A DNA stretch of 64,000 nucleotides. Source: Paulinella micropora (Eukaryota > Cercozoa > Imbricatea > Euglyphida). The position numbers and the translations under genes were made by a program. Of the stretch, positions 1 through 40,596 are shown piece by piece. Positions within the stretch are counted from its first letter, which is position 1, and every line of letters begins with the position of its first letter. The notes beneath the pieces are model-generated. The model was not told the origin of the DNA. It worked only from the letters and a program-made list of their open reading frames with translations, and searched no databases. The DNA is taken from contig BJOX01000074.1 of the NCBI GenBank assembly GCA_009731375.1, forward strand, positions 842,237 to 906,236, written 5' to 3'.

Positions 1-54
1 GGGCCCCCCCCCCCCCCACCTCCCGCCTCCCCCCTTCTTTGTTCTTGCTTGTAG

Positions 55-318
55 GTTTGTGTTGAAAGCCTCTCCCTACAGCTACGTGGTGGGCCCCCCC
101 GTCAAGGGCGTGGGCAGGGAGGGCATGATCATCAAGCTCCAGTTGGGTTGGCAGGATAAGGTGTTGTGCTACATAACCGGCAAAGAGTTCAAGGCGCACC
201 AAAGCAAGCAGGGGGGGTTTACAATCCCCGAGCGCCACGCTACGCTCGTCGACGATTGGCTGCAGTGGCGCAACAAGGGCACCGTGGTGAAGGAGAGCGT
301 CACCGCACGCTTCCACGG
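55..318 (+). CDS. Penultimate exon of an unrecognised plus-strand gene
   Basis: This looks like an internal exon: a C/T-rich tract and TAG acceptor end at base 54, the reading frame is open for 88 codons, and a consensus donor (GGTAAGTCC) begins at 319. Codon use is GC-rich like the other host exons. The peptide mixes hydrophobic strands with conserved-looking short motifs (VVGPPVKGVGREG, CYITGKEF, DDWLQWRNKG), so it is probably a folded domain, but I do not recognise the family. It ends with two bases of a split codon that the next exon completes in phase. The gene body lies upstream of the window. Confidence 0.6.
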
Positions 319-392
319 GTAAGTCCTTTACCTTCATATACTATGTACATACTTACGTATATACACATACATACTTGCACACACATACATAG

Positions 393-507
393 GTTTCGCA
401 TGAAGGCTGCAGCTGCCGTCGAGGACATCGACGCAAATGTTAGGTTCATAGATGTGGAAGGAGAAGAGGAAAACGATTACGCTCTCTCATATCATGCAAG
501 TGCCTGA
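393..507 (+). CDS. Terminal exon of the same unrecognised gene
   Basis: A TAG acceptor at 391-392 is followed by one base that completes the split Gly codon of the preceding exon. Then come 37 codons and a TGA stop at 505-507. The C-terminus is acidic (VEGEEENDY) and low in hydrophobic residues, as expected for a flexible tail. The intervening intron is only 74 bp and ends in short TACA repeats. Phase agreement is the main evidence; the protein function is unknown. Confidence 0.55.
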
Positions 508-522
508 GGTCCTTCAACGTAT

Positions 523-740
523 GATACCCGGGTATGATACCCCAGGGTATGATGCCCCTGTTTCATATCTGTCCAATATGATACCCCTGTTTCATACCCC
601 TGTCCAATACATCGGGGGGATATTTTGGGGGTGGGATGTATCTAACCCTAACTTCAATTGAGGGGTATGAAACAGGGGTATCATATTGGACAGGGTATAA
701 AACAGGGGTATCATACCCTGGGGTATCATACCCGGGTATC
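523..740. repeat. Foldback element with about 78-bp inverted arms
   Basis: The left arm (about 523-600) and right arm (about 661-740) are near-perfect reverse complements separated by about 60 bp. Each arm is itself built of short internally palindromic motifs such as GATACCCGGGTATGATACC and CCCCTGTTTCATA. The whole would form a long hairpin. No coding sequence is present. A MITE or foldback transposon is the likeliest origin; no clear target-site duplication is visible. Confidence 0.7.
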
Positions 741-840
741 GTTTGGCTGTGTATGTGACTGGATCATTAAATAGATGATGGCATCGTAAATAGTTAGAAT
801 CTAAAATGTGACTGAATCATCAAATAGGTGATGCCATCGT

Positions 841-1005
841 CAACTGATTCTTGCGTCAATGTGTGATTTTATCGTCAACGTAATAGTGTGATTGCATCAT
901 AAACTGATTCTATCGTCAATGTGTGATTTTATCGTCAACGTAAAATTGTGATTGCATCATAAACTGATTCTATCGTCAACGTAAAAGTGTGATTGCATCA
1001 TCAAA
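841..1005. repeat. Tandem repeat, 60-bp unit, about 2.7 copies
   Basis: Units start at 841, 901 and 961 with exact 60-bp spacing. Each carries ACTGATTCTATCGTCAA, GTGTGATTTTATCGTCAACG and GTGATTGCATCATA with few changes; the last is shortened. More diverged relatives occur at 750-840. No coding potential. Confidence 0.75.
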
Positions 1006-1073
1006 AAGATTGCATCACATATGTTGCGAAAGGATCGCATGTAGGTCCGATTATCATCAATTAATAGACGGAA

Positions 1074-1873
1074 TCAGTTTTTCGCTAGAATCAGCATTTT
1101 TGTCCCCATAGTGTCGTCTACAACGGCGGTAAGGGCTTTCCTATCCTTTACAAGATCGTGTCCGAACAGGAAGGGGTGCTGAGTAGCAGTGAGTAAGGTT
1201 TTGACTTGTTTGTCTGAGATGACGTTTGCGTCCATGTGCAACAAAGTCTGATAGGAAATGTCCTGGATCTCTTCGGCGGTAGGCTTTTCTGGTAGTTTTG
1301 TACCATGTCTGTGTACATGTCATCGTACTCGCACGCCTCCTCCTCACTCAACCGATACTCTTCCGACACACACTGCCTAAACAAGCTAACTGCCTGACCT
1401 ACTCTCTTCTTTCTCTGCCGTAGTCTGTGACTCTACTCGTTGTCTCTGACCATCAAAGGCAGCATTCCATCATCTCTCACACGCACAGGCTTAGGGTCAA
1501 CAGAAGCAGAATCAGAAGCAGCAGTGTCACAAGCAGCATGCCAGTTAGAGATAGCTTTTGCACTAAGCAGGTTGAAAATGTTCTGTCTGGGGGGGGGGGG
1601 GGGGGTTTTTGGGGNNNNNNNNNNGTTATAGAAAAGAGACTCGGTCTGTGGCCCCTGGGTTGTGGGCAGTGGCTCATAAGTCAACAATGCCGGTTTCCCT
1701 GCCGTAAAAAGGTTTTCTTGCCTCTGTTCCTGTACAAAGTCCGATTCAAAGTTGTCCTGCTTAAATTTTCTTTCTTGCCCGAGTCACTTCGTGACGAGTG
1801 TCCTGTTCGGATTATTTTTGTCCTTGCCCTTACGCACCCAGAATGCAGGTCGTTCAAGTTTCTTTGGAGGCAT
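1074..1873 (-). pseudogene. Decayed coding relic, probably from a mobile element
   Basis: Reading the minus strand from an ATG at 1873 gives a basic N-terminus (MPPKKLERPAFWVRKGKD), then a coherent coding frame to a stop at 1074-1076. It is broken by an in-frame TGA near 1790, an in-frame TAG near 1433, a 10-base gap at 1615-1624 beside a G run, and a one-base frameshift near 1280. Downstream of the shift the frame resumes with EEIQDISYQTLLHMD and later FLFGHDLVKDRK. The broken pieces total roughly 260 codons. I do not recognise the family. The surrounding inverted repeats make a transposon-derived ORF likely, but a host pseudogene cannot be excluded. Confidence 0.4.
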
Positions 1874-2161
1874 CGGACTCGATGGCGCCTCTCAACACTT
1901 GAATTCGACAAAAAGGCCTGGTTTAAAAAGTTCGATAGCGACGGAAAAAAATGAGGGGTTGCCCTGGCCCGGCTTGAACATTTTTTTGTGTTAAAAGCAC
2001 CAAAAACTGGCACCCCGGCAAAACCCAGGAACTTCAAGCATGCCTGATTGTAAAAAAAAAGTTTTTCAGTTGAAAAGGTTCAGTTTCAGAATACGAGAGT
2101 GCGTAACGTAAACTAGCGCGCACCAAATTTTCGCAACCACTTACTTTACGAAAAAAAAAAA

Positions 2162-2210
<49 letters not shown>

Positions 2211-2509
2211 AAATNNNNNNNNNNAGCAATAAAATTCAAATTCATTTTTTTTTAAATTTCACTACCAATTAGATCTCAGTGTGATCTTTAAAATTAAAAA
2301 AAGGCACAGTTTATAGAAAAATATTGAAACTCTTTTTTTCCATAAAGCCTCCATTTTCATATCCACAAATGAACATAGAATTACATATGTAAACTTGAAA
2401 GTTCCGTTACGCTTATCTTAGTTTTGCGACGTGACGTACTGTAGTTGCCAGTCAGAATTCTCTTTATTAAATTATCTTCCCTCCGGCCCTGCTGAGGCAG
2501 GCTTTGGTA
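1874..2509. other. AT-rich spacer, no gene seen
   Basis: Contains a poly(T)/poly(A) run with a 10-base gap at 2215-2224 and AT-rich unique sequence. No convincing ORF, splice pair or RNA gene is visible. Confidence 0.6.
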
Positions 2510-2781
2510 TTACTGACGACATTCAAGAGAAAAAAAAATAATAGTTTTTCTATTTTGGTTGGAATTTTAATTTTGTGTCAGTTTTTCATTTTTGTGTCAA
2601 AAATTCAAATTTTCCAATTTAACTGTAACATTTCGCGAAAATTTACGATATTTTGCGGACGAATATAGCAGTTAATTTGAAAAATTCAAATTTCCAACCA
2701 AAATGGAAATTCCAACCAAAATTAAAATTCCAACCAAAATCGAAAAACTAATTTTTTTTTTTTCTTGAATGTCGTCAGTAA
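2510..2781. mobile_element. MITE-like element with about 70-bp terminal inverted repeats
   Basis: The left end TTACTGACGACATTCAAGA (from 2510) is matched by its reverse complement ending at 2781. The inverted arms extend about 70 bp through an A-rich block and a TTTTGGTTGGAATTTTAATTTTG motif. The element is flanked by TA on both sides (2508-2509 and 2782-2783), the target duplication typical of Tc1/mariner-type MITEs. The core is AT-rich and noncoding. Class assignment rests on the TA flanks and arm symmetry only. Confidence 0.65.
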
Positions 2782-2959
2782 TATTAATAGCTGTGTGAGA
2801 CAGGACCGGCCCAGTGCACTCTGAAAGGAGTCGGTAAAGGCCTCGTTAATGAGCATGCTGAGTTGCTCAAAGACTACGGAATTATTAATATTAATCACTT
2901 AAGTATCTTTTTCTTGTATCGGTGGCACAGCTAGTTTTTAGCCATTACCTTTTTCTTTT

Positions 2960-3474
2960 TACGCAAGCACTGTTTTAATAGAATACTTGCCACTCGTAGA
3001 GCTGACTGAGTGGGAAGCACAAGAGATAAAATGGAAGAGGTATCAAGAGATACAAAAAGAGAAAACTTTCCTTTTTCTTCTTTTTTTTTTCTCCCTCCCA
3101 CCGTCTTCCTATTGCAGCAGCTGGTCTTATATTCCTTTTGCCTCGCTTCACCTCGGGGAGTCGGAGGCTGACCCCAAGCTTACTTTAACCGCTTTATTAA
3201 TATATATATATATATATATATACATACATACATACATATATATATACATACATATATATATATACATATATATATATATGTATATATATATATGTCCTCG
3301 GCATGACGTTAAACTGCATCGGGTCTCTGCGTGACCTTAAACTGTGACTGCCTTTTTTTTTTTTTTAACAGTTCATGTTTTCTCTTTTTGCATCTCTTGA
3401 TACCTCTTCCATTTTATCTCTTCTGCTACTCAGCTCTACGAAGGGAAGTATTCTATTAAAACAGTGCTTGCGTA
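2960..3474. repeat. Long inverted repeat with about 100-bp arms
   Basis: The left arm 2960-3063 begins TACGCAAGCACTGTTTTAAT. The right arm, about 3378-3474, is its reverse complement with roughly 10% differences. The loop of about 315 bp carries a (TA)n/(TACA)n microsatellite at 3199-3293. No ORF of interest. It could be a foldback element or an inverted duplication. Confidence 0.7.
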
Positions 3475-3541
3475 ATATATATATGTATATATATTATATA
3501 TATATATATATATTCCTTTTTTCTCTCTATTATTTACTTTT

Positions 3542-3578
<37 letters not shown>

Positions 3579-4200
3579 CACCACCACCACGACCACCACC
3601 ACCACAGACAACTGTAACTGGTAATACACTGTGACTTCAAACGGGTTCTGCCCAAAGCTAGTACAGAGGCTACATGACTTCAACATAGAGTTGCTTTATT
3701 TCATGTGAAAAGGGAAGGCCAAGATGCACGTTGCTAAGTGTACATCGAACTCGGGAGGATACTGTCAAAGGTGTGGATCAAGCAGCAAGCACTAACGAAA
3801 AATCAAACGCTAATCTTGAGAAAAAAGGGAGAGAGGGGGGTGAGTGAGGTGGGTGGGTTGGGGGGTGGGGGGGGGGGGGGGAGGAGGAGGAGGAGGAGAG
3901 AATGGGAAGCCAAGAAGAAACCGAAGCCTCAATCAAAGATATATCTCACTGGGAAATCTCGGTCGCTGTCCTCCAGGAGGGGAGGCGAGGGGGTTGGGGG
4001 GGGCGTGGTGGTGGTGCGGGGTGGCGGTAGGCTGTAGCTAGGACGATTGGCTGTGGCTAGGACAACTCGGGGGGCTGCGGCGTGGCAGCGTGCACCTCGT
4101 CGCCTTCCAGAAACTTCCACTTGTACCCGGCACACGTGCCGTCCGCCACGATCGAAACGCTGATGGCCGCACCAGAACGGTTGACCGACCGAGCCGCCTG
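3475..4200. other. Simple repeats and unassigned sequence
   Basis: Holds (TA)n, then (CAA)n/(CCA)n at 3541-3605, unassigned sequence to about 3810, and a purine-rich G/GGA tract around 3830-3900. Open frames here are low-complexity and I do not call a gene. Confidence 0.5.
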
Positions 4201-6590
<2,390 letters not shown>

Positions 6591-7467
6591 TGTATTCTTT
6601 CAAGTACACCGACAGGCAAGAGAGAAGAAACACACCAGCCACACACATATACACGCATATGTACAAACACGCAATTCCCCAAGCCCCGTCCCTCTACCTA
6701 TCCCAGCACAACACACGCATGTATCAGAGAGAATAACAGGGTGCTATGATCATAAGAAGCACATATGAAAGAAAGTAGACGACGACGAGGCACGGTGCAA
6801 GGAAAAAACATTTGGAATGATATGAAGCAATGAAGGAGAAATGAAATGTACAGGCAGAACAGAAGACAACGGAGAGTTAAGGAAACAAAACAAAAACATA
6901 TCAAAAATAGAAATGTATAAAACACGGATCAAAAATAGAAGTGTATAAACCAAAGAGAATGGAACGAGAGGGAGAAAATCTGAACAAATACATGACTTTT
7001 TGATACGCAAATAAAGAAGAAGAAAGGATAGGACGCGAGTGAATGCAAGTCTGTGCAGCTGTAACATTCTATTGGCCTGCAGAAAATCTTCCCCTCAAAC
7101 AGTGCCGAAGTTTCGTAAGGGCCGGTGTGTTTAGATTTGTGCTGTTGAAAAGAGGGAAAATGGCCTGTCTTTCTCTCTTCTCTGTCGTTTCTTTCTCTGT
7201 GTCTTGCTTCATATATTTTTCTGTGGAGCCTAGCTGTTGAACATCGGTTCCAGTTTTCCATGAGAACCTGCACTGCTGCTCCCTTGGTCGCATGATTATA
7301 GTGTGTCCCTAAGTTTCCCCTATGTCTCCTTTTATTTTTCAAGTTTTCTTTCCATCCTATCTCTCTTCTTTTCCTCTATTGAACCTTGCTTACTTTAGAA
7401 GACAAAAAATCCTTTGAATTAGGCTCTTTATTTTTCTTTCGTCTCCTTCTCATGAAACCTTGCTTAC
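6591..7467. other. Spacer, no gene seen
   Basis: Unique moderately AT-rich sequence. Neither strand shows a convincing exon, RNA gene or transposon terminus. Confidence 0.5.
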
Positions 7468-7627
<160 letters not shown>

Positions 7628-7790
7628 CCTCGTTTGAAAGGAGTCGGTCAAGGCGAAACCCTTCCTTCTTTACTGCTCAATTTCTCAAACGCTCCTGTTT
7701 ACAAAACCTTTTGCTTGTTGTCTGTTTCCTTCAGAGATCAGAGACAATCCCAACATGAAGCTCTAGCCTCACAGTCGAGGTATTTTTTGA

Positions 7791-35162
<27,372 letters not shown>

Positions 35163-35796
35163 TAGATCGTCGCCGTCAACACGTGGGCCGGGTTGGCAGT
35201 AGCTGTTTGAAAGGAGTATAAGTAAATACAGCTTCTAAAGAACGGTGAGTAACTGCCTGTGGTGTTTTTAAGCGTTGCTGTGCATTCGGAAATCGTTGTG
35301 AAATTGCAAAAGCGATTAAGACCGTCCTGCAGGAATTGTTGTGAACTTGCGAAAGAGATTCAGACTGGTATGAGGGTAGAGGAGCCGGGGACACAAAAAT
35401 GCAGCCTCCGGCAGGTGAACAATCTGTCGATACATATCAAGTGTGTTTTTGGTTACTCTGTCGGGCCTAGTATGTTGTTGTACAGCCACTCCTGAGAGAG
35501 AGGGTCTTTCCAAATCGATCTTTCGACAGAACACACAAAATTCTGTGTGTGCCGGCGGTTTCCACAATGGAAGGAAAATTCAAATTGTGAGTTTGTATAC
35601 AACTCTTCAAGTAGGCAGATATTAATATATCACATGATGATAACGAACTCTTATTAAGAACACTATGGCTGCATTGAGTCCGGGCCCTGACTCTGTGAGA
35701 GCAGCCGGGTGAAATACCAGTAAATAGCAGAGCGGTCACTTCGTTATTGATAGTACGTAATTCAGTTTCGTACTCGTTGCAGACTTGACCTGCTTT
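35163..35796 (+). other. 3' flank of the TBC1D13-like gene
   Basis: Probably 3' UTR and spacer. No consensus AATAAA is evident before the LTR; AAGTAAATACAGC near 35220 is a weak possibility. No other gene seen. Confidence 0.4.
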
Positions 35797-36181
35797 TGTC
35801 TGTTATAATCAAAAGATATTATTTAATGTAAGCCGGGGTATTTATCCTTCCAATTCCACAGCACTCTGATAATAACCTAATCTTCCTCCTCTACAAAGAT
35901 AGGAAACCATTATGGCGGAAAATATAATAGACTGTCAGAGCCAAGCAACAAAACTGAGGAAAAAGAGAGGCATTTCCCGCAGTGTCACCCCTAACGATAA
36001 TATTATACTGCTTAAAAAAGTAGTATCGATCGTGAATCGTAATATTATCGTTTTCAACTGGCTCAAAAGTATATAAATAAAAACGGATATAACTACATCT
36101 TAAAGAGATCATATAGCTCTTCTATATCACTGTGTATAGTGGTATAAGAAAAGATCGCATATTTACCTATCTGCGCCTACA
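35797..36181 (-). repeat. 3' LTR
   Basis: 385 bp, starting TGTAGGCGCAGATAGG on the minus strand. Relative to the 5' LTR it has about 20 substitutions plus several indels (for example ATAAATAAAAACGG present only here). Confidence 0.8.
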
Positions 36182-36199
36182 ATCCCCCCTCCCCGTCTT
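36182..36199 (-). promoter_or_regulatory. Polypurine tract
   Basis: The minus strand reads AAGACGGGGAGGGGGGAT directly before the 3' LTR, the standard plus-strand primer position. Confidence 0.75.
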
Positions 36200-36352
36200 G
36201 AGCGGGAACAGTAGAATAGGGTAGATTGGTAAATATCGGCAGATGAGAGCGCACTTTCCGGATCTGTTTCCTCATGTGTGAGTCTGCTCCTGTGGAGACA
36301 CTGTGACCTATTGAGTAGCTTAAGTGACCGCTAAAGTTTTTTGCTCTTCATC

Positions 36353-36481
36353 ACCGTTGTACGTCCGGTGCTTACAAAATGCAAATTTGAGTTTGGAGAT
36401 TTTCGAGTTCAAATTTGAATTTGAATTTTGAACTATCCCCTCCCCCTCTTCTATGGCGGTCTGCCATAGACGTACAACGGT
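36353..36481. repeat. Short inverted repeat with nested hairpin
   Basis: ACCGTTGTACGTC (36353-36365) and its reverse complement (36469-36481) enclose an AT-rich segment. CTATGGCGGTCTGCCATAG (36451-36469) is a second hairpin. Perhaps a small MITE inside the element or an RNA structure. Confidence 0.5.
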
Positions 36482-36619
36482 CTGATCATGTCGCAGTCAA
36501 ACCATCCCTTCGCCGTCTTCTTTTTCAATGCCTTCCCGGGTCTTTGACCCGCATTTGCCACCGCGCCTTAATCCTCTCGAGGTTGAGGGTCGGTATCACT
36601 TGCAACCGCTCCGGTTCCT

Positions 36620-36880
36620 CTTAAAGGATCTGTGATCCGAGCATTAGGCGTGTTGTATCCTATCTGAAACAACACTCCGAGCAATTCTAAGGTTCCGTGT
36701 CCCTAGCACATGTCTCGGCCCTAGTCCGTCCGAAGGATCTGTGATCCGAGAATTACTGGGCAGTCTGCATCTGATCTGAGGCAGATTTCCTAGCAATTCT
36801 AAGGTTCCGCGTCCCTAGCATATGTCTCGGCCCCAATCCGTCCGAAGGATCTGTGATCCCGAGAATACAGGGAGGGATTG
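36620..36880. repeat. Three about 110-bp repeats headed by GGATCTGTGATCC hairpins
   Basis: AAGGATCTGTGATCC recurs at 36624, 36733 and 36845. The units also share GCAATTCTAAGGTTCCG and CCCTAGCA.ATGTCTCGGC. The head can form a GGATC/GATCC stem. Confidence 0.7.
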
Positions 36881-37098
36881 ATCTCAATTGTTCAATACCC
36901 CCGTGCATCCTCGTCCATCAGGGATGAACGGGCGCTATGCCAGTGTCAAGGGTGCCGTTGGCGTGTTCGGCGTTGTTTGTTTGGTTTGTTGTCTGCAGAC
37001 ATTTTCTTATTGCCACCCGGCAAGTATCTACTTCGCTGTGGCGAAGGTAGAAGTGTCTAAAAATATATACAACCCATTGGCTGGGTCTCAAAACGCGT

Positions 37099-37599
37099 CT
37101 ACGCTTTTTCGTCGAAGTATATTTCCTCGAGGGAATTTATGAACTCCTCTTCGGTAGACGGTGATGGTTGCCTTCTCCATGTCACTGCGGGTTGGTCTTC
37201 CGCTGGCATGTCTAATTCCTGGTCCAGGCTTTCTTTCAAAGCCCTTGCTTCCGACCAGGTTAAGTCTTCTCCGACTTCCGAATGCTGTGGCACGATACAC
37301 CTTATGACTGGGGCGAATCGACCAATGATCTGCCCCAGCTGGTATTCGTACTGTTGCCTCCAGTACGGCCACTCACGTCGAAAGTGGTAGATATAATCCA
37401 ACCGTTAAGTTATTTTGTGCCATCGGAACTCATCGGCTTGGACAAGTCTGTCCCAACCCAGTGCGTCCTGTGCCCTGAATCGTTCGATCCATCGTTCGAA
37501 GCCTCTCACGCGGCCTCGATATGTGTTCGAAACGTTCTCGTCAGGATCGGCTAACTGGTTGGCGATGCGGAATGTCTTTGGGTCGTCGCTCCTCGTCAA
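37099..37599 (-). pseudogene. Extra ORF (env position), C-terminal part
   Basis: Two adjoining frames (37405-37599 and 37099-37401) continue the extra protein: FERWIERFRAQDALGWDRL, then REWPYWRQQYEYQLGQIIGR and an acidic end. Rich in Trp, Tyr and Arg, mostly helical in character. No recognised family. Confidence 0.45.
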
Positions 37600-37752
37600 C
37601 TGCCGGTATATCGTCAGCAGCCACGCGAGCCGATGCTCGTGTTGGAACCGTACGTAATACTGCTGCCGTAGCCGAGCCGCACCTCGGAAACGCTCAGGTA
37701 TTCGTCGTCTTATGCCTCGCGGCCTACATAGGGAGGGGATGCTTGGGTATGC

Positions 37753-38772
37753 CTAAGACGTGCCTATAGTACGCGAGTACATTCTCTTCAACCCTGAGGT
37801 CCCAGGATAGGTCATGTTGCTCCGAAGGTAGTAGGCTCGGTATACCTTGACTTCCTCGGGCAATGGTATATCCGAAAGTTCGAGCAGTCTGTAGTAAGAA
37901 TTGATATCTTCCTGCGACCACTGCAACTTTCTGAGCTGGTGTGGTTCGAGCAGACATCTCGGATCCTCCCAGATGCCGTAGAACCGGAGGGCGTATTTTC
38001 GCTGATAGTCCTCCAATCCCACCCATCCTCGCAGCGATTTGGCTTGCTCGAACAAGGTTTTGGTAAATCTCACTCGGTCCTCATCCATCGACTTATACCG
38101 AGCGATCCCCGGTAACGGGTTGTCCCGACCCCACGTGTGCGGGACATCCCATCCGAAACATGGCGGTAATTGTGCGCAGGATATCAATTCGATGTCATTG
38201 TTGTATGCGTGATTTGGACATCGGTGAGGCCCGTATCGCTCTGGTGACGCATACGCTCTTTCCGTGAGGTGCCATCTCCGCGAGCATCTCGGACCCCATC
38301 CTCTCCCGCGTTTCTTTGACCCTTCACACTGTACCCTCAGGACGTTGTCCTGTTCGGTGGGCTCGTACCTCGCTTTGTCAAGGTAGTTCGAGAAGCCCCG
38401 TTCGTCGAATGGAGGCTTTGGCAGCGGCAGGTTAATCTTGCGAGGGTTTGCCTCAAACAAGTGCGGATCTGGGACCCAATTAACCTGGTTGCCCACCAAT
38501 CGTATACGGTACGGCTGCTTAGACGGTGTGAATGGGAACGTTCGTTCGTCGGTTGTGTGTGCGAGCGCCGGGCATTGTAGCCGCAGCCTGCGCTCCGCAT
38601 CCGTGATATCTGGGTAAGGTGGGTAGATCCGGTGTATTCTACGCGTCAGTGGGTCATACGCGTAGCGCACCGGTTTCTGATACTCCTCCCTTTCCCGATC
38701 TGGGTCTTGGTTCAGGTGTAGGTCCATACCTCTCAACATCGTTTCCGTGTCGATGCGATATGGCCTACGCAC
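37753..38772 (-). pseudogene. Extra ORF (env position), middle part
   Basis: A 339-codon open frame. It contains a Cys/His-rich stretch (CEGSKKRGRGWGPRCSRRWH, then CPNHAYN, CAQLPPC) that could bind zinc, between Tyr/Arg/Pro-rich segments. It probably joins the 38863 frame by a frameshift. No similarity to known envelope proteins is apparent; function unknown. Confidence 0.5.
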
Positions 38773-38862
38773 TCCGGGTGCTATGACCCTCGGTATCGGG
38801 CCCCGGCCCGTGCCGAATACGCGTATATCGGACGGTCGATCGGTCCGTATACTCCGAATATG

Positions 38863-39771
38863 TTATCGGAGGCATGAAAGTACGCGGGGAATACTTCGTC
38901 CCCTGCCCCAATGTGCCGTCGGCTCCGGTGGCGGGCAGCGGTAATGCTGGTACGCCGGATCCGTGGGCCGTGGCCGCTCATCGGGCCGCTTCTCTTCGGG
39001 CGGGTTCAGCTTGTCAGTGTAAGCGTCGGGCTTGAGTCTATCCTCATCGCCGACTTTCTTCCAGTATCTCAAACGTGCTTCCTCCCCAGCGTCCATCCGC
39101 GTGAGGCTCAATTCTTCGCCATAATATAGGCTCTCGTCTTCCTCTGGGATCCACCCAAATCCCGAGTGTTGAGGGGTGTTTAGCCCTTCGGGATCGACGT
39201 CCTCATCGGTGTGTTGCAATGCAGGTGTACTGCTGTCCTCAGTCGGTACCTCCCCCTCGTCAGCCGATGACTTCATAGGGGTCGTCAACATCTCCGACTC
39301 GACTTCAGCTTTTCCCCGTGGGGATTTCGGTGTGGTCACAACACTAGCCTGAGCTGTGCCACCTGAAGGTTGAGCGGTTGTGAGCGGTGTATTGGGACCG
39401 CCAAGGTTGCGCTGCAGGGTTTCGTTTCCCTGTGCGCCCTTGCTTGCAAGGTTGTTTGCGCCACTGCTCGGAGTGGTCATTGTGATGTGGGGTGTCCCCT
39501 CTGGTGAGGTATGTATGTGACCGCACCTGAAGTTCGCTGCCTCAGATGGGTCTGGTTCGTCCCGTTGCCCCGCTTCGCGACGCCGGTCCGCCACCGGGCT
39601 AGCTGCCGGGGTCGTTCCCGCCGGACTATCCCGCGCGGGTGGAGGGAGCCGTTGCCCTTCTCCCGTGATCGCCTGTAGTCCTAGGTGTACGATCAGTATC
39701 ACCAGGACCGAAGCCACGCACGCCAGGAGGAATCCCAGATATTGCTCCACCAGATGTTCGGTGCCAAACAT
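38863..39771 (-). pseudogene. Extra ORF (env position), membrane-anchored N-terminal part
   Basis: 302 codons from an ATG at 39771. Residues about 10-34 form one hydrophobic helix (YLGFLLACVASVLVILIVHL), so the product should sit in a membrane. A long Thr/Pro/Ser-rich, then acidic disordered region follows. It lies between Pol and the 3' LTR, where env or other accessory genes sit in some LTR elements, but it has no signal-peptide, fusion or heptad pattern of a class I envelope. Best described as an uncharacterised third ORF. Confidence 0.55.
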
Positions 39772-39813
39772 ACACCGCCAGGTGCCTATATCACGTATAT
39801 TTCCGTGAGTTCG

Positions 39814-39850
<37 letters not shown>

Positions 39851-40596
39851 GTATGTCAGCCCAAGCACACCGAGCAATGTGCAATGTGTGTGTTGTTCTC
39901 GTGTCGGTGTTCGACTCTCTGCTCGTTTTCAAACGCTGGTCAACAGCGTGACAACGCGGGTGCACCCATGCCCCGGTCATCTTTGCTGTCCGCGTGTTCC
40001 ACCCTCGCCGTACTGCGCGATTTGCGGCGGTATGTAAATAGGGACATGTTATATTTCTTAGTGGTATAGATATGCTTGTGTGTTTCCGTAGGGCCGTCGG
40101 GTGCCTTAGAGCCCCTTCCATCCAAACAAAGAGCAAACAAGAGCGAGCATAATATCTAAGACACTCTGTGGGGAATAACTTATCATACACCACTCATGCC
40201 ATTGCTGCGGGAGGCGGGTGTGCAACTCGAGAGGAGGTGGGTATAATGCGCAATGCCAACCACATCAACGGGCATTGCTGCGCGTCAACATAGTTAGCCC
40301 GAAGCTAGTCCGACCCATGGTGGAACACCAACTACTAGCCCATCAAAATACTTTCAGGGCCGTCGCACCTCACGGAGGGTAAGGCAGGGTCTTTTCCCGT
40401 GTATCATATCATGTTAGGCTCTCTTTTGTTATCTCTAAGAAGAATGGACTTAGGTAGTATTTTAACATATATGAAGTCCAAAGCCGTGTCCCTTTCCCAT
40501 GGCTAGTTTCTTACTGTTGCTACCCAGTATTGGTCTTTGGATCTCGCATACTACCCGCGTTAACTATGCTTGTGAGGTGTCACATGGCATGCTGGG
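39772..40596. other. Noncoding part of the LTR element
   Basis: Includes (TA)n at 39818-39848. No gene seen. Confidence 0.5.

Noticed and set aside
37099-39771. Calling the extra ORF an envelope gene
   Set aside because: Position is right, but there is no signal peptide, fusion peptide, heptad repeat or disulfide motif of known envelopes.
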